64,000 nucleotides of DNA from Amaurobius ferox (Eukaryota; Arthropoda; Arachnida; Araneae; Amaurobiidae): contig OX578138.1 of the NCBI GenBank assembly GCA_951213105.1, forward strand, positions 89,878,914 through 89,942,913, in the 5' to 3' direction. This document shows, in pieces, positions 34,638 through 45,720 of the stretch. Position 1 is the first letter of the stretch, and every line of letters begins with the position of its first letter. Both the position numbers and the translations under genes were made by a program. The notes beneath the pieces are model-generated. The model worked only from the letters and a program-made list of their open reading frames with translations, ran no database searches and was not told where the DNA came from.

Positions 34638-34843
34638 GGGGCGATAGTATAGATAAGTAGTAATATAGATATGTGGGTCCGTAAGTCCTTTCGACAGGTT
34701 GGTGGTAGGGGAAGGAGGGTATGGTCCCTGTGGATGCCTTCCCCACTGATTTCCGTTCTAAATTGGTTGACACTTCCCCGCCGTCCAAACAGTTACCTTA
34801 CACCTTTCTGGCAGGTCGGACTGTCTGGGTCTCAACAACAACA
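34638..34843 (+). mobile_element. SINE (GGTGGTAGGGGAAGG family) with TSD
   Basis: 206 bp ending TGTCTGGGTCTCAACAACAA. Flanked by ACATGGTATAGATTC (34623-34637) and ACATGGTATGGATTC (34844-34858), a 15-bp target duplication with one mismatch. It extends further 5' than the copy at 22376 but lacks a clear tRNA head. A frame across it is incidental. Confidence 0.85.
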
Positions 34844-34858
34844 ACATGGTATGGATTC

Positions 34859-35530
34859 ATGAATCATTTCAAAAACATTTTTTATCTAAAAGCATAGAAC
34901 AAAGAATATATATTCGAGCATTTCTGACCAGCTTATTAAATCGTAAAACTTTTAACAATTCCATACTTTATAAATATCTTAAATACAAGAAAAATATGTA
35001 TTTTAAAATATAATATGGCACAGCATTTAATGAATTTGAAAGTAGGCCAGTATATTGAGAAAATTTCAAATAAACATTTTGAAAATAAAATGTATGAATG
35101 AGTTGTTAAAGTGTTGTGAAAAAATATCCGAGAAACAGGTCGGGCATGAATTAAACAAGAAATGGGTACAGCTAGACACGAAATTACGTATATCAATTTG
35201 GAGAATATGTTATGAAATATCGCTTTATTTTTAGATTTTACATTCGAAAACATTTATAAATGAATAAAATTTATTTTAGATCGCAAAATTTGATAGTCGT
35301 TTGCTATAAATTGCAATGCACACTGTATCGTTACAGATTATTCTACATTGGAATCAAATCCGTGCACACTAAATTCAAAAATCATATAATGTGTTTTAAA
35401 ATATAATGCACCAACGAATTGGAATAGTATTTTTTTTATTTATGTTAAAATAATGCCCCCTCAAAAATATATCAGAAATATCGTCTGCTGTTTTTAATAC
35501 TTTAGACGATAATTTCAGATCTCACTTCAC
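34859..35530. other. AT-rich spacer
   Basis: A 105-codon minus-strand frame (34936-35253) is hydrophobic and lysine/phenylalanine-rich, as expected from AT bias. No family is recognised and I do not call it a gene. Confidence 0.35.
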
Positions 35531-36110
35531 TTTCAATACCATACATGGTAACGTATATGAAAACAATGTGTATGTCTGTATGTCTGTGCATTGTATACAT
35601 ATGCTCTAGCTAAAAATCTAATAGACAAAATTTCACAAAATATGATATATAAGTCACTTGTGGGTTACTCCAGCCGCGAAATGAAAACAAAAATGGAACA
35701 TTCAAATTGCGAATTCACCAGAGTTGGTGCTGATGAGATTTGGGGCACGATTAGGAATAAAAAATAACCAGCCTTTTTTATCGAAATGGCCCACAAAAAT
35801 GGTCAACTACATGCACTTAAATGCGTCGATCAAATGCTTGTTTTATACGTAAATTTTGACGAAGAATGCAATAAGACCAACCACATAGTTCTAGGACGAA
35901 TAGATCTCTAGATAGTTTAGATTTTTGCATTTTTATCACGTTGTCTTCGAAAATATGTCCAGCCGCGAAATGAAAACAAGGAACATTCAAACTGAGAATT
36001 CAATGCAATTTCAAACAATTATTTTGTGCAATTAAACTCAATTTTAAGAACTGCGGAATAAAGAAAGAGAAAATAAATTTATTCCCGTAAGGAAAGTCAA
36101 GTGCTGGTTA
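35531..36110 (-). mobile_element. Hp-1 element fragment, inverted
   Basis: On the minus strand it runs from a degraded start (GCACTTGACTTTCC) to the hairpin arm at 35536 (complement of CATACATGGTAACG). A GT/CTGT microsatellite lies at about 35563-35587, followed by the blocks AAATTTTGTCTATTAGATTT and GAGTAACCCACAAGTGACTT. It carries two copies of the phrase CCAGCCGCGAAATGAAAACA (35670, 35957), suggesting an internal duplication or gene conversion. Confidence 0.55.
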
Positions 36111-36360
36111 GCAATCGAAGAGCATGACATTTTTCCAAAATAAAATAATTTTTTCTTTAAAACAATATTTCTCTAGTCACTCTTAAAAGAGGGCTACTGG
36201 AGAGTTTCGGAAGAAATACCCGTACTTCAAAACCCATTAATTCGACAATTACGGGGTTAGTATAGCGTTTTCTGTAAAATAGATATGTTCCAGTGAAAAC
36301 GAGAACAGGGCGGTAGAAGGGAAATATATAAATAATTGGAATGTAGGTCTTCCATTTTAA

Positions 36361-36379
36361 CCCCCCTCCCCCCCCCCAA
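36361..36379. repeat. C-rich homopolymer tract
   Basis: Nineteen consecutive bases that are all C except one T (7 C, T, 11 C). The minus strand is a potential G-quadruplex former. A similar C13 tract is at about 42666. Unusual in this AT-rich window. Confidence 0.8.
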
Positions 36380-36595
36380 ACAAATACCTGAAATGAAGAA
36401 GCGATGATGAAATTATTCAATGAATTTTTCCGAAACTCTTTAAAGACGCGTTCATAAGAATAGCTAGAGAAGATTTTTTCTAAAAAAATGTTCCACTCTA
36501 AGAAGACGCCATGTTCGATTGATAAAAAATGGTCTATAATGAGCGCATGGAGTATTAAAAACAGCAGACGGCATTTCTGATATATTTTTGAGGGT

Positions 36596-37060
36596 TTGTG
36601 GGTAATATTTAAAGGGAAAATATTCTGCTATATCAATTTCATGGTGAATTATATCATTCTAAAATTTGATGTGGGCGACATTTTTAAACAAACACCCTGT
36701 GAAACAATATACGCTGCGAGCAATGAAGAGATACGTCCTAGAGAAGTAAACAAATCTCGATACTTACGAAATGTAGAGAAGTTATCCTCCGATGACACTC
36801 TGCAAACTCTAAGTGGAAAGAAGATACTTAATGTCTCATTTTCGATGCGGCGGCCTTATTTATATATAAAGATGATCCCTGGATTCGTGCTGAACAACCA
36901 ATTACTGACCAGGAAAAAGTGTGCCATGGCAGGCGGAACTCGAAATGTTCGGACAAATGGCATATTTTTACTTGTTTGGTGTTACGTTTTGTTCTCAAGT
37001 TTTAAAATGTTTCCTTTAGAATTTTTTCTTGCTGGTTTCAGAAGATCTTGGGCGATTTAA
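36596..37060 (+). other. Unassigned 154-codon open frame
   Basis: One of the longest non-repetitive frames in the window (ATG start, TAA stop). The middle part is hydrophilic with ordinary composition (ETIYAASNEEIRPREVNKSR region) and the C-terminal part is hydrophobic (IFLLVWCYVLFSSF). I recognise no domain, see no clear splice sites and find no relative in the window. It may be a chance frame, a lineage-specific gene or part of an old transposon. Confidence 0.25.
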
Positions 37061-37222
37061 ATTGGGGGTATTGAACACTTGCGGTTGAATTTCATAATTA
37101 AGAAAGTTATTTGACTGTCTTCTGGAAGTTGATAATCGATAAAATATGTTGTGGTAAATCGTGTCTGTTGGTGTATCAGTTAATGATTGGTGTTATATAC
37201 ATTAAATGGCTGAGAGAAAAAA

Positions 37223-37385
37223 ACTGATGTGGGCAGTACATGGCTTTACCTTACAGATTCAAATTTGTTTTCTGTTTCATAATGTTGTAATTTGAGATTA
37301 ATTGCATAATATAACGTGGATAATTATATGAAATTACACTAAATTCACATTTTTATTTAATTTTTCTTTTCATTTGGCGATTAGA
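37223..37385 (+). mobile_element. Hp-1 5' end feeding into satellite
   Basis: CTGATGTGGGCAGTACATGG start, then the Hp-1 5' region (TGAGATTAATTGCATAATAT, TTTTCATTTGGCGATTAGAC). From 37386 this region is repeated in tandem. Confidence 0.75.
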
Positions 37386-39470
37386 CGTATTTTACTTTCC
37401 CTGCAATACATGGTAATGTTTGAAATTAATTGAGATTAATTGAATAGTGTAACGTGGGTAATTATATGAAATTACACTAAATTCACAGTTTTATTTAATT
37501 TTCCTTTTCATTTGGCGATTGGACGTATTTTACTTTTCCTACAATACATGGCAATGTTTGAGATTAATTGAGATTAATTGCATAATAAAACGTGGATAAT
37601 TTTATGAAATTACACAAATTCACAGTTTTAATTTTTCTTTTCATTTAGAGACTGGACGTATTTCACTTTCCCTACAATACATGATAATGTTTGAGATTAA
37701 TTGGGATTAATTGCATAATATAAGGTGGATACTTATATGAAATTACACTAAATTCACAGTTTTATTTAATTTTTCTTTTCATTTGGCGACTGGACGTATT
37801 TTACTTTCCCTACAATACATGGTGATGTTTGAGATTAATTGCATAATATAACATGGATAATTATATAAAATTAAACCAAATTCACAGTTTCATTTAATTT
37901 TTCTTTTCATTTGACGACTGGACGTATTTTACTTTTCCTACAATACATGGTAATGTTTGAGATTGATTGAGATTAATTGCATAATATAACGCGGATAATT
38001 ATATGAAATTAAACCAAATTCACAGTTTTAAGTTTTCTTTTCATTTGGCGACTGGACGTGTTTTACTTTCCCTACAATACATCATAATGTTTGAGATTAA
38101 TTGGAATTAATTGCATAATATAACGTGGATAATTATTTGAAATTACACTAAATTCACAGTTTTATTTAATTTGTCTTTTCATTTGGAGACTGTACGTATT
38201 TTACTTTCCCTACAATACATGGTGATGTTTGAGATTAATTGAGATTAATTGCATAATATAACATGGATAATTATATGAAATTAAACCAAATTCACAGTTT
38301 CATTTAATTTTTCTTTTCATTTGACGACTGGACGTATTTTACTGTCCCTACAATACATGGTAATGTTTGAGATTGATTGAGATTAATTGCATAATATAAC
38401 GCGGATAATTATATGAAACTAAACCAAATTCACAGTTTTAATTTTTTCTTTTCATTTGGCGACTGGACGTGTTTTACTTTCCCTACAATACATCATAATG
38501 TTTGAGATTAATTGGAATTAATTGCATAATATAACGTGAATAATTATTTGAAATTACACTAAATTCACAGTTTTATTTAATTTGTCTTTTCATTTGGCGA
38601 CTGGACGTATTTTACTTTCCCTACAATACATGGTGATGTTTGAGATTAATTGAGATTAATTGCATAATATAACATGGATAATTATATAAAATTAAACCAA
38701 ATTCACAGTTTCATTTAATTTTTCTTTTCATTTGACGACTGGACGTATTTTACTTTTCCTACAATACATGGTAATGTTTGAGATTGATTGAGATTAATTG
38801 CATAATATAACGCGGATAATTATATGAAATTAAACCAAATTCACAGTTTTAAGTTTTCTTTTCATTTGGCGACTGGACGTGTTTTACTTTCCCTACAATA
38901 CATCATAATGTTTGAGATTAATTGGGATTAATTGCATAATATAACGTGGATAATTATTTGAAATTACACTAAATTGACAGTTTTATTTAATTTGTCTTTT
39001 CATTTGGAGACTGTACGTATTTTACTTTCCCTACAATACATGGTGATGTTTGAGATTAATTGAGATTAATTGCATAATATAACATGGATAATTATATAAA
39101 ATTAAACCAAATTCACAGTTTCATTTAATTTTTCTTTTCATTTGACGACTGGGCGTATTTTACTGTCCCTACAATACATGGTAATGTTTGAGATTGATTG
39201 AGATTAATTGCATAATATAACGCGGATAATTATATGAAATTAAGCCAAATTCACAGTTTAAATTTTTCTTTTCATTTGGCGACTGGACGTGTTTTACTTT
39301 CCCTACAATACATCATAATGTTTGAGATTAATTGGGATTAATTGCATAATATAACGTGGATAATTATTAGAAATTACACTAAATTCACAGTTTTACTTAA
39401 TTTGTCTTTTCATTTGGAGACTGGACGTATTTTACTTTCTCTAAAATACATGGTAATGTATAAGGTAAGT
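37290..39470 (+). repeat. Satellite derived from Hp-1 (about 135-bp monomer, about 410-bp higher-order unit)
   Basis: About 16 monomers of TTTGAGATTAATTGCATAAT ... CACAGTTTTATTTAAT ... CATTTGGCGACTGGACGTAT ... ACTTTCCCTACAATACATGG. The variant marker ATCATAATG falls at 38091, 38492, 38902 and 39312 (steps 401, 410, 410), giving a three-monomer higher-order unit. Every monomer joins the Hp-1 5' subterminal region to the Hp-1 terminal-hairpin arm (CCCTACAATACATGGTAATG). Confidence 0.9.
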
Positions 39471-39578
39471 ATTGGAATCGGGTCAAAAATAGCCACTCGA
39501 GTTTTCGACGAATATACACGTTTTGGAGCTTCTAGAAGACAAAAATCTATTTTCAGTTAAGCGTCTATGAACGTCTGT
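39421..39578 (-). mobile_element. Hp-1 terminal segment, inverted
   Basis: The hairpin arm ACTTTCTCTAAAATACATGG followed by ATTGGAATCGGGTC, CTCGAGTTTTCGACGAATAT and ACACGTTTTGGAGCTTCTAG is the minus-strand form of the Hp-1 3' end. It closes the satellite in opposite orientation. Confidence 0.6.
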
Positions 39579-39584
39579 GTCAAA

Positions 39585-40003
39585 CGATTCTATAGTATTG
39601 CCTTTTTGAATAAAGTTTTAAGCATGGAGTTAGAAAGTATTTTCACCTCCATAGTTTTAAGTGCTTAAGTAAAATAAATTATTGTAGTATTGTGATAATT
39701 TTAAAAATATCGAAAAATTTAAAAATATTACTAATGAATAAAAGGAATGGAAAAATTTATTAATGAAATATCCATTGCTTTTATATAGAGAGCCACTCGA
39801 TTTATATTTCAATGACGTCATTTGAATAAATTTCATTTGGTTTCGATGAAGTTTTCAAATATAATGAGTTATTGTAGTATCGTGATAATTTAAAAGTTAT
39901 CTCCACTGAATGTATCACGCTTTAGAGATGTTTAATTAAAATTGAATTGCAGATAAAAAGTGTTTCATAATCAATGCTTTATGCATGATTGATCTTTCTT
40001 CCT
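39585..40003 (-). mobile_element. Hp-3 outer-end fragment, inverted
   Basis: Matches the outer half of Hp-3. It contains TATTGTAGTATTGTGATAAT twice in related form, TGTTTCATAATCAATGCTTT, and ends at ATGATTGATCTTTCTT. No hairpin end is present. Confidence 0.6.
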
Positions 40004-40009
40004 GTTTTA

Positions 40010-40354
40010 GATTTTGATGATATTTGAGGGCCATTTCACAAAAGTTTTTTTCATCCGAATTGAACCAAAACATAATCAGTTGTAGTGTTAACTACGTGTA
40101 TCTTATGTACCATATTTTGTGAAATTTGGACAATTTGTTTTTTAGCTAGATTGGATACATGCGATTCTTTTTGGTCATTTCGCTAAAAAGTAAGTTATGC
40201 TTATCTGAATTGCACCAAAACCTATAACTAGATTTTGTAATCTCCGGGATACACCATGATATCCCACAAGTGGTTTATCCACCAAATTTTGTGAAATTTG
40301 GTTAACTAGTTTTTCAACTAGCGTGGATACATACATTGTATAGACAGACACACA

Positions 40355-40404
<50 letters not shown>

Positions 40405-40536
40405 TCACGCTGAAAATATATTTTTGTGTTCTAGGATGCTCAAAACTTGCAGATCCGTCGATAGCTCGAGTTGCGGTTTTCGGCACGATTTCAATACTCT
40501 CCCTATGCATTATCATGTATTGTGGGGAAAGTAAAA
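40010..40536 (+). mobile_element. Hp-1 3' half
   Basis: Two blocks of GTGAAATTTGG(A/T)..A..AGTTTTT(C/T)A(A/G)CTAG, a (CA)n tract at 40346-40400, AGATCCGTCGATAGCTCGAG, and the terminal hairpin CCCTATGCATTATCATGTAT with GTGGGGAAAGTAAAAA. Confidence 0.7.
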
Positions 40537-41136
40537 AGTATGGGCACAATCAATATTTGAATTTTGATAAAAATTGAGTTTTAAGGTAATTCAAGATGAA
40601 ATGTGATCTATAAGGGAAATCATATCTGAAACTTAAAAATGGAAATTATAAGATATGTATTATGGAAACTATACAATATGTGTTAAAGAAACTAAAAAAA
40701 AAGTTTAAAAATAAGATAAAAATTATATGATGATATAACAAACGACGATTCAGGGAAGAGAAGGTAAACTGTCTCTTCCCACATAATTTACGACCAAGAA
40801 CATTTCATTATAATTATATTGTGGTGCACATTTAAAAAAGAAACTTAAAGTTGAACTTTTTGATTAATTATCATTATTCTATCATATCTATCTTAACATG
40901 GCCGTAAAATCGTACATAGTGGACTTATTATTATTGTACACTGCTTTGTTGTGCAGCTATATAAAACCTTCCAATTATTTAACTTTCGCGCGAGTTCTGT
41001 AAAGGAATTATTAATTAATATAATATTAAAGGGATCACACCAGTTTAACTTTAACAATAAAACATTTATTAACAACATAAAATACTTTTTTAAAGTTTTT
41101 TACACTATTAATTATATTATTTCGGCGGCGGGAATA
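40537..41136. other. AT-rich spacer
   Basis: No gene seen. Short frames on both strands at 40893-41151 lack motifs. Confidence 0.4.
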
Positions 41137-41729
41137 TGTGAGACCACCTAACTTGCCTAATATATGTTTAGGCTTAGATATCTTTTTGAGGAACCTTCAA
41201 GTCTGTCTTGGAATTTGTCACCACCAGGTACTTCGCCGATCATATTACTGAATTAGACTCAAAGTACTTATTCACCACACGTAATTCGACGATCATATTG
41301 TACTGCTGGCTCGACAATCGTACTTGTGTTATTCTCGTAGTCGACACATCTTTCTAAGTTTCGTGCTCCTTGATTTCGAGATGTTAATCTCTTACATTTT
41401 TTACCTAGTCTATCGTTCTTGTTCTTATGCCACAGGTTGTGGCTCTTTTTCCCTCGGGGGTGTCACTCCCCCTTTGCTTTTATTTGCAACATCCAGTGTG
41501 ACGCAACAAGCACTTTCTTCATTGGTTAATCATTGAACCAATGTCGCTACTTGGCATCCTCGTAAGGACCCGCTCGGCTCCCTCTGTCTTGACGTTCCTA
41601 AATTTATGGTTTGCTGTAAACCTCGGCGCCATCCAGACTACAAGTTTTGTTCGATGTTTCGTGCACAATAAATAACTGGCATAAACTTGTCTCACTAAAA
41701 CACATGTGAGATCTACTTCTGGTCTCACA
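41137..41729. mobile_element. Probable solo LTR
   Basis: 593 bp beginning TGTGAGACCACC and ending TTCTGGTCTCACA, so the ends form the inverted repeat TGTGAGACCA/TGGTCTCACA with canonical TG...CA. An AATAAA near 41668 fits an LTR polyadenylation signal. It is richer in GC and CpG than its flanks. No adjacent gag-pol or second LTR is seen. Flanking 4 bp (AATA / TATA) match only partly. Strand is undetermined apart from the AATAAA, which suggests plus. Confidence 0.6.
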
Positions 41730-41734
41730 TATAT

Positions 41735-42065
41735 GTTATTCGAAATAAATGTATAAAATGATTTTTGTGTAAATAAATGGAGATGTCGACAAAATTTAAC
41801 TGCTGTCGACGAAAGTTTTCTCTTCTGCCTACTTGAATTGGGAAAGAGAGAGAGCGCACTGATGGTTCAGGTGAAACATGTTTCAAAGTGTATCTCCCCA
41901 TCAATGTTTCATTATGAGCTGAAAGAGAATGCGCGCTTTGCTTCTACCCCGGTTACAACAGTTATCTGATAGACGTTCCTATCTGCTGTTGATGTTACAC
42001 ACATTCATCGCGTATCATATTTTTAAAGAACTAACTAACCAGGTTCCGCTATTCATTGTGACTTG
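41735..42065. other. Unassigned spacer
   Basis: Contains an imperfect inverted repeat (TGTCGACAAAATTTAACTGC / TGTCGACGAAAGT) at about 41785-41815 and a GA-rich run near 41843. It could be part of an LTR element interior. No motif recognised. Confidence 0.3.
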
Positions 42066-42800
42066 AAAATTGATATTGAAATTTTCGTTTGTCTCATCAT
42101 CATGGGAGTAAATCTGGATCGAAAAAAGCTGCATCGATTTTAATAAAATTTTGTGGATAGCTTTGAAATATCCCTCCATAAATTTAGTCCAAGTTTCGAG
42201 TTTCTAAGACCAGGGGTTGCTGAGATATTAATGGAAAACCAAACTTTTTCCTAGGAGTTAAACTCTCTAACTCCATGATTCCCAACGAAAAAGGTTGTAC
42301 TTCGTTGATTTAAAACGTAAAGGTCAATTAAATCTCTGAGTTTTGTGAGAGTTTATTGAACCTATTAGTCACTTTTGAAAATCGCAGGTTTGAAATATGA
42401 ACGTAAAATGGAAACTCTATCATCAAGGTTTATTTTTCACAGGCGTACTCAACAACGAAAAGTATTAAGAAACGAAAATTATTATTTAAATATCAGCATT
42501 TTGTGAGTATTAATGGTCATTTAATTATCAGCATTTTGTGAGGTTTATTGGTTATTTAATTATCAGCATTTTGTGAGGATTGATGGTTATTTAATTATCA
42601 GCATTTTATATCATGACTGCTGAACCGAATTTAATTAAGTTTGGTGGGCAGCCTTGAAATAGCACCCCCCCCCCCACTCACACACTTATAATTTACTTCA
42701 TGCGTCGAGTTTCTAAAACCAGGAATTGTCGAGATATTAATGAAAAATAAAACTTTTCTTCTTAATAGTTATTTAATTATCAGAATTTTATGAGGGCGAT
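42066..42800 (+). mobile_element. Helitron fragment, relative of 27523-29027
   Basis: Parallels 27700-28200: CATCATCATGGGAG, TTTTGTGGATAGCTTTGAAA, AAGTTTCGAGTTTCTAAGAC with CAGGGGTTG, AGGTTTATTTTTCACAGGCG. It then has four 35-bp repeats (42478-42605) and a further degenerate repeat with a C13 tract at 42666. Both ends and the helicase are missing. Confidence 0.75.
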
Positions 42801-43200
42801 TCTATCTTATATCATGTTACTCACCAACGCAATTAAATTAAATGTGTTTGTTAATTATTTTTTTTTTCGATTTGAATAATAAATAAATAGATTGAAAATA
42901 TATATTATACATGGACGGTTTGATTTTTCTTTATTTATATTAATTACCGACTGCGTACATCACTTTCATTTATTTTGGCAAGGAGTTTTCAAACTTATAT
43001 ATAATGTTTAGCTGAGAGACTCATGTATTCTGGTTTGCCAAGAAACCCATATATTGTATGTAGCCAATAAACTCATTTGCCGCTTGTTGAAACAGAATAA
43101 GAGTAGAATGGGTATATCTTCTAATACAATTTTAGTGTTTTCGTTTAGTATATACAAACGGGAACGAGATGTTTTATTCTTCAGATATGCAAATTCAGAT
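42801..43200. other. AT-rich spacer
   Basis: No feature recognised. Confidence 0.4.
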
Positions 43201-43239
43201 CTACTAATATGACGGGATATCGCAAACATGACAACTTTT

Positions 43240-43680
43240 CTTAAACGATGCCAAATTGACGGAAATGTCTGCAAATTGATGAAAAGGACGCTAAATCAAT
43301 TAAATTAATTTTGTTTCGTTAGAAGAGAGAATTAATATGATATGATGTTTTGGTAGCATTTGTCTGTCAGTAAACGAGTCCTACATAATAACACATTTAG
43401 CGAATTTTTAAAATGTCACCAAATTGATAAAAATGTTTGTAAATCCATAAAACTATCTTGAAATTGATAAAATTGAGTTCAATATATGAAATTAATTGTG
43501 TTTTGTTAGGCGGGATAGTATTGTGATGATGTATCATCAATTTGTCGCCAAGTCTGACTGTCAGTTCGACAGTCCCACATAGCGATGAATTTGGCGATTT
43601 TTTAAAATGTCGCTTTAATGACGAAAATGTCGCTAAACCTTCCATCGAGATAGCATTATTCAGACGATAAAATTTTCCGC
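43240..43680 (-). repeat. Diverged Hp-2-type TTTGGCGA blocks
   Basis: Three tandem blocks containing CCAAATTGA(C/T)GGAAATGT- or AAATGTCGC-like phrases separated by TTAATTTTGTTTCGTTAG / TTAATTGTGTTTTGTTAG. This is the same pattern, inverted, as 17780-18560, including the phrase that reads ACAAAACACAATTAA on the other strand. Confidence 0.5.
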
Positions 43681-43994
43681 CAATTTATTTGAAGCAAATG
43701 ATATCATGTTGCTTAACAATGGATTTAAATCCAATGTGTTTATGCGGCAGACGATTTTTATTAAAACTATTCCTATTTGAATAATAAAGATATGTATATA
43801 AAATTGTAAGTTTTATTGACATTGCATTTTTGACTGGATAATATCAATTTCGGTCTTCAGGTTTAAACATTATTATTATTGATATTTTCGGGGATTATTG
43901 ATTCAGAGATTATCGATATTTTCAAGCTATTATGCCATTGTTTTATTGCGGCAAAAATTGTTGAAACTCATATATTTTATATTGTACCAGTAAT

Positions 43995-44110
43995 CTATAT
44001 ATACTAATTGCCAAGTGTCCGTCTGTCTGTCTGTCCGTCCGTCCGTCCGTCCGTCCGTCTGTCTGTCTGTCTGTCTGTTCCACCGTCTGTCCGTCTGTCA
44101 TGCTGTTTTA
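43995..44110 (+). repeat. (GTCT/GTCC)n microsatellite next to a TCTATATATACTAA motif
   Basis: TCTATATATACTAATTGCC followed by about 80 bp of GTCTGTCTGTCC repeats. The motif and adjoining tetranucleotide repeat resemble the Helitron 5' end at 27523, so this may be the 5' end of the element covering the following tandem modules (inference). Confidence 0.55.
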
Positions 44111-44199
44111 GGCACTTTCTGGACAGATAAAGACTTTCAATTTGGTACACGGCTCAGTTGTTCGTTAAAACCACCTGGAAAACTCGAATTTTTCGAAAA

Positions 44200-45720
44200 C
44201 TTTCTCTAGAGGGGGTGCTCCACAAGAAAACGTTCGAAAAGTGAAATGATAGGAAAGCATGTTTGCGATAAGATAGATACTTTAAATTTGATGTACGGAT
44301 GAATTCGAAAGGAAAAATGATGTACGGGTAAATCATTCGAAAGGAAAAATGTGTGCAATTTCAGATTTTCGATATTTTCTACTTAAGGGCGTGCCGCACA
44401 TCAAAATGCTCGACTTAGTGAATAAATGAGAAAAGACTCCTTTAAAATTTGATAGAAGCTTGAAAATTGGTATAAGGGCTAATAATATGACGCAAACACC
44501 CAAGACGAATATAGTTTTTCAAAAATGTTCGTTTATGGGGTGCTCCAGAGAAAAACGTTCGAAAGGTGAATTAATTAAAAAAACCTGCTTCGAGATGAGA
44601 TAGAAATATCAAATTTGGTGTAAGGGTAGATAACTTGGAAGGAAGAAAGTGTACAATTCCAGTTTACCAATATTTTCTACTTTAGGGAATTGAAGACCCA
44701 GACCACACGACTGAGCCAGAGGTTTACAGCAACTTAATGTGTGGCCGGCTACTTTAGGGGGTGTCGAATACCAAAATGTTCGATTATAATATATTCGATA
44801 TTACGATTCGAATAAAGTAGAAACGCCCCTTTTAAAACGTGATATAAGGCTTGATATTTGGTATTTGGACGAAACATCTGATAGAAAACACAAGAAGAAT
44901 AGAGTTTTTTAAAAATGTATATTTAAGGGGGTGGGTACTCCACACAAAGACATTCGAAAGGTGAAATGATAGAAAAAGAATGCTTCTCGATAAGATAGAG
45001 ACTTCAAATTGGGAGTTCGGGTAAAAAGTTGGAAAGGAAGGAAAATATGCAATTTCAGTTTTCCAACATTCGCTATTGGCGCTTAGTAAAATATTCGATT
45101 TGCCGAATAAATGAAAAACGCCTCCTTTACAATGTGATAGAGGCTTGAAGTTTATTATATGGACTAACCATTTGATAAAAAAAACCAAAGACGAATACGG
45201 TTTGACAAAAATGTTCATTAAGGGGGTGCTACACAGAAAATGGTTCGAACGGTGAAATGATAGAAAAAACATGATTCGCGATAGGATGGAAGCTTCAGAT
45301 TTGGTCTACGGGTAGATAGTTTGAAAGGAAGAATGTGTGGAATTTCAGATTTCCAATATTTGCTACTTTAAGGGGTGCCACACACTAATATGTTCGATTT
45401 TTCGAAAAAATGAGGCAGCATCCTTTTAAATATGATAGAGACTTGATATTTGGTATATGGGCCAATCATCTGATAAAAAACCCGAGACAAAGTTTTTCAA
45501 AAATGTTTATTTATGGGTGTGCATCACAGAAAAGCGTTCGGAAGGAGAAATGATAAAATAGCAATGCTTCGGGATGATATAGACTTTAATGTAGCTTACG
45601 GGTAGATAGTTCGAAAGGGGATGAAATGCGCAACTTAAGTTTCTCAATATTTACTTCTTTAAGGGGTTTTGCACTCCAAAATATTCGATTTTCTGAATAA
45701 ATGTGAAACGCGAATTATTC
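44200..45720. repeat. Complex tandem array, about 290-330 bp modules (5 modules)
   Basis: Each module runs: GGGGGTGCTCCACA(G)AAAA, CGTTCGAAAGGTGAAATGAT, GATAAGATAGAGACTTCAAA, TTTTCTACTTTA, GGGGTGCCACAC, and a region with AATAAATGAAAAACGCC. Module starts are near 44208, 44528, 44934, 45223 and 45510. The longer second step partly reflects a 61-bp insert plus its target duplication at 44688-44759. Sequence divergence between modules is high. Confidence 0.75.
44688..44748 (-). mobile_element. Very short SINE-tail-like insertion with TSD
   Basis: 61 bp starting AATTGAAGACCCAGACC, the antisense of the SINE 3' tail, flanked by CTACTTTAGGG at 44677-44687 and 44749-44759. Same pattern as 23606-23668. 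The uninterrupted module sequence is restored if it is removed. Confidence 0.65.

Noticed and set aside
34671..34862. 63-codon plus-strand frame with ordinary composition
   Set aside because: Lies within a SINE copy. The same sequence at 22376 and 24672 is interrupted differently.
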